Positions 3,926 through 5,795 of a stretch of DNA of 5,795 bases are shown here, in pieces; positions within the stretch are counted from its first letter, which is position 1; each line of letters starts with the position of its first letter. The position numbers and the translations under genes are program-made. The DNA is from Candidatus Zixiibacteriota bacterium. Lineage in GTDB: Bacteria; Zixibacteria; MSB-5A5; GN15; FEB-12. The DNA is taken from assembly GCA_030642845.1 (NCBI GenBank), contig DAOWMZ010000142.1, forward strand, positions 1-5,795, in the 5' to 3' direction. A model generated the notes under the pieces. It was not told the DNA's origin and searched no databases. It saw only the letters and a program-made list of their open reading frames with translations.

Positions 3926-5795
3926 ATGGCATTTATAAAAAAGATACCAATTTCAATTTTAGTTTTGTTTTTATTATCAACCGATGCATGGGCTCAACCT
4001 CTAGCTTCCAATGTTGTATTAGATGCTGCCAGTCACAATAATTTAGTAGATGATGATCTTGGAGTTAGTTATGATCTGACAGGAGGAGCTGAAGCAAGCC
4101 GAACGGCAGTAGCCTGGTATATAAACAGCAGCCCGATGATGGAATTCTATCTACCTTTTGAAGGAAGTGCTACCTCTTCTCAATTGGATTACTCTGGAAA
4201 CAGCGTTACTGTAACATCTAGTGGAAGTCCCGTTTGGGAACCAAGTGGCGGTCCCAATGGTTCCGGTGCCTATCTGTTTAGCAGTACAAATCGTTTTGAA
4301 GCCGAAGTTTTCCCCACCCTGTCATCTTTTACTAAGGTTGCCTGGGTAAAGATGACGGATCTAAACTCGAGTCACAACATCCTTTCCAGTCAGGATGCAA
4401 GTGGTGGTCACACTTTCTGGGCATCACAATCTCAGGGCAACAGACTTTCTGCCGGACAGGCAGGTGTCTGGGCTATAGCTCAAGATCCTGTTCCTTTAGT
4501 TTTAGATCAATGGTATTTTGTTGCAGTGACTTTTGATTATACCACTGGCGAAATGATCCTATATAAAGACGATCAGCCTGTTGATACAGCAATAGTTGCA
4601 GTAGCTCAAAGAGATATCACTGATGCCACATTACAGGTTGGTACCTTTGTTAATGGGAGTGGTTGGAAGGGTAGTATTGCAGAAGCTCGCATCTATGATT
4701 ATGTTGTCTCCCCGGAGCAGATACTGGCGCTGTATAACAGTCCGGATTCAATCCGATCAACTGAAACGTCTCTCGGCGATGTATGGCAAGCTGAAGTCAC
4801 ACCTTTTACCGGTACTGAAGCGGGAACATCGGTGCTTTCCAATACCTTGACAATAATGGCTGATCCGCCAATAGTATCAGACATTCCGGGTGAAACCATT
4901 GCAGAGGGCGGTACATTTGCTACAATCACACTCGATAATTATGTGGCTGATGCCAACCATTTGGATAATGAGATAGTTTGGACTTACAGTGGCAATACCG
5001 ACCTAATAGTTGACATCACCAGCCGAGTTGCTACAATTTCAACTCCAAGTCCCAACTGGCTTGGTTCTGAGATAATCACATTTCGTGCCACCGATCCGGA
5101 TGGTCTCTACAATGAGGACCCAGCAACATTTACTGCTAACGGCGCACCTGTATTAGCGGCTATCGGTGCTCAGTCAGTCGATGAAGGAGCTAATCTCAAT
5201 TTAGGTATTTCAGCCTCAGATCCTGATTTGACTACACCTACGCTTACTGCCGAGAATATTCCAACCAATGCCACATTTACAGATAACTTAAACGGAACAG
5301 GAACATTCGATTTTAACCCTGACTATACTCAATCAGGTAGTTTTGATGTCACTTTTATTGCAAGTGATGGGTTACTTAGTGACACAGAGATCGTAACGAT
5401 TACAGTTAATCATGTAAATCTTGCTCCTGTACTCGCGGCAATCGGGGCTCAGTCAGTTGATGAAGGAGCTAGTCTTAATGTAGGAATATCCGCCTCAGAC
5501 TTTGATGGTACGACACCAATATTAACTGCCGAGAATATTCCGACCAATGCAACATTTACAGATAACTTAAACGGAACAGGAACCTTTGATTTTAATCCTG
5601 ACTACACTCAAGCCACCACGTATGACGTGACTTTTATAGCAAGTGATGGTGCTCTCAGTGACACGGAAATAGTCACGATTACAGTTAATAATGTAAATCT
5701 GGCTCCAGTATTAGCAGCAATCGGGGCACAGTCAGTTGATGAAGGAGCCAATCTTAATGTAGGTATTTTTGCCACTGATCCTGATTTGACTACGC
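3926..5795 (+). CDS. Secreted LamG and cadherin-like repeat protein (3' truncated)
   Basis: ATG 3926 opens a frame with no stop up to the window end: 623 full codons. A signal peptide, MAFIKKIPISILVLFLLSTDAWA, is probably cut after Ala23. Residues 26-71 (VVLDAASHNNLVDDDLGVSYDL...VAWYINSSPM) look like the first half of an Ig-like domain. Residues ~73-272 are a LamG/concanavalin-A-like jelly roll (EFYLPFEGS, AWVKM, DQWYFVAVTFDY, GSIAEARIYDYVVSPEQILALYNS). Residues ~278-310 (TETSLGDVWQAEVTPFTGTEAGTSVLSNTLTI) look like the second half. Residues ~316-403 are a cadherin-like domain (IAEGGTFATITLDNYVAD, NWLGSEIITFRATDPDG). From Pro408 there are two full 93-residue repeats and the start of a third. 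No cysteine was seen. LamG domains commonly bind carbohydrate, so glycan binding is a reasonable inference, with the repeats acting as a stalk. A T9SS tail like those of the two preceding genes would be expected but lies beyond the window. Confidence 0.93.
   Translation, partial: MAFIKKIPISILVLFLLSTDAWAQPLASNVVLDAASHNNLVDDDLGVSYDLTGGAEASRTAVAWYINSSPMMEFYLPFEGSATSSQLDYSGNSVTVTSSGSPVWEPSGGPNGSGAYLFSSTNRFEAEVFPTLSSFTKVAWVKMTDLNSSHNILSSQDASGGHTFWASQSQGNRLSAGQAGVWAIAQDPVPLVLDQWYFVAVTFDYTTGEMILYKDDQPVDTAIVAVAQRDITDATLQVGTFVNGSGWKGSIAEARIYDYVVSPEQILALYNSPDSIRSTETSLGDVWQAEVTPFTGTEAGTSVLSNTLTIMADPPIVSDIPGETIAEGGTFATITLDNYVADANHLDNEIVWTYSGNTDLIVDITSRVATISTPSPNWLGSEIITFRATDPDGLYNEDPATFTANGAPVLAAIGAQSVDEGANLNLGISASDPDLTTPTLTAENIPTNATFTDNLNGTGTFDFNPDYTQSGSFDVTFIASDGLLSDTEIVTITVNHVNLAPVLAAIGAQSVDEGASLNVGISASDFDGTTPILTAENIPTNATFTDNLNGTGTFDFNPDYTQATTYDVTFIASDGALSDTEIVTITVNNVNLAPVLAAIGAQSVDEGANLNVGIFATDPDLTT
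5147..5795 (+). repeat. Tandem 93-codon cadherin/Ig-like repeats (2 full, 1 partial)
   Basis: Units start at 5147, 5426 and 5705, exactly 279 bp apart, each opening PVLAAIGAQSVDEGA and, in the full units, ending VTITVN.VNLA. Units 1 and 2 agree at 82 of 93 residues. Codons 33-62 (5243-5332 versus 5522-5611) encode the same 30 residues with 8 base differences in 90, all synonymous, while codons 63-66 are replaced as a block (SGSF to ATTY). The third unit is cut at 91 bp. The fold is probably a cadherin-like / He_PIG-type beta-sandwich, related to residues 313-409 of the preceding protein. The unit number in the full gene is unknown, and such repeats can be collapsed in assemblies. Confidence 0.95.

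Noticed and set aside
4623..4929. Open frames at 4623-4850 (+) and 4699-4929 (-)
   Set aside because: Both lie inside the continuous LamG/cadherin frame that starts at 3926 and runs off the window; they are out-of-frame shadows.

Overview
This window holds a run of large secreted surface or extracellular proteins. All are read on the + strand and separated by intergenic gaps. The taxonomic signal is the C-terminal module QNYPNPFNPTT...YNI.GQ...ASG.Y.YKL..G....K.. at the end of the first two genes. It is the FlgD-Ig-like / Por-type (type IX secretion, T9SS type A) sorting tail. Together with cohesin, dockerin, LamG and cadherin-like Ig repeats, it points to a member of the FCB superphylum. The QNYPNPFNP variant is most typical of Zixibacteria, Marinimicrobia, KSB1 and similar candidate phyla rather than of classical Bacteroidetes. 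No rRNA or marker gene is present, so this placement is inference.

Layout: (i) 1-377 is the 3' end of a T9SS-exported protein, followed by a strong hairpin at 397-430. (ii) 378-1142 is a 765-bp gap with no large gene. It holds an orphan ribosome-binding site, a 14-bp perfect palindrome, six copies of the hexamer AGGGAT (several about 53-59 bp apart), and a 49-codon ORF (941-1090) that would encode a basic peptide with a C-terminal hydrophobic helix. (iii) 1143-3731 is a complete 862-residue protein: signal peptide, cohesin-like domain, Ig-like domain, cadherin/He_PIG-like domain, cohesin, dockerin, cohesin, T9SS tail. (iv) 3732-3925 holds a 13-bp perfect hairpin and a folded leader. (v) 3926-5795 is the first 623 codons of a further secreted protein, running off the window. 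It has a signal peptide, a LamG domain that appears to be inserted inside an Ig-like domain, a cadherin-like domain, then near-identical 93-residue repeats.

How they may work together: each product probably passes the inner membrane by Sec and, where the tail is visible, the outer membrane by T9SS. LamG could bind glycans. The cohesin and dockerin modules in the 862-residue protein could support calcium-dependent assembly with itself or with neighbours. The long hairpins after both visible stop codons suggest that the genes are transcribed separately rather than as one operon. No enzyme domain, mobile element, CRISPR array, tRNA or rRNA was seen.
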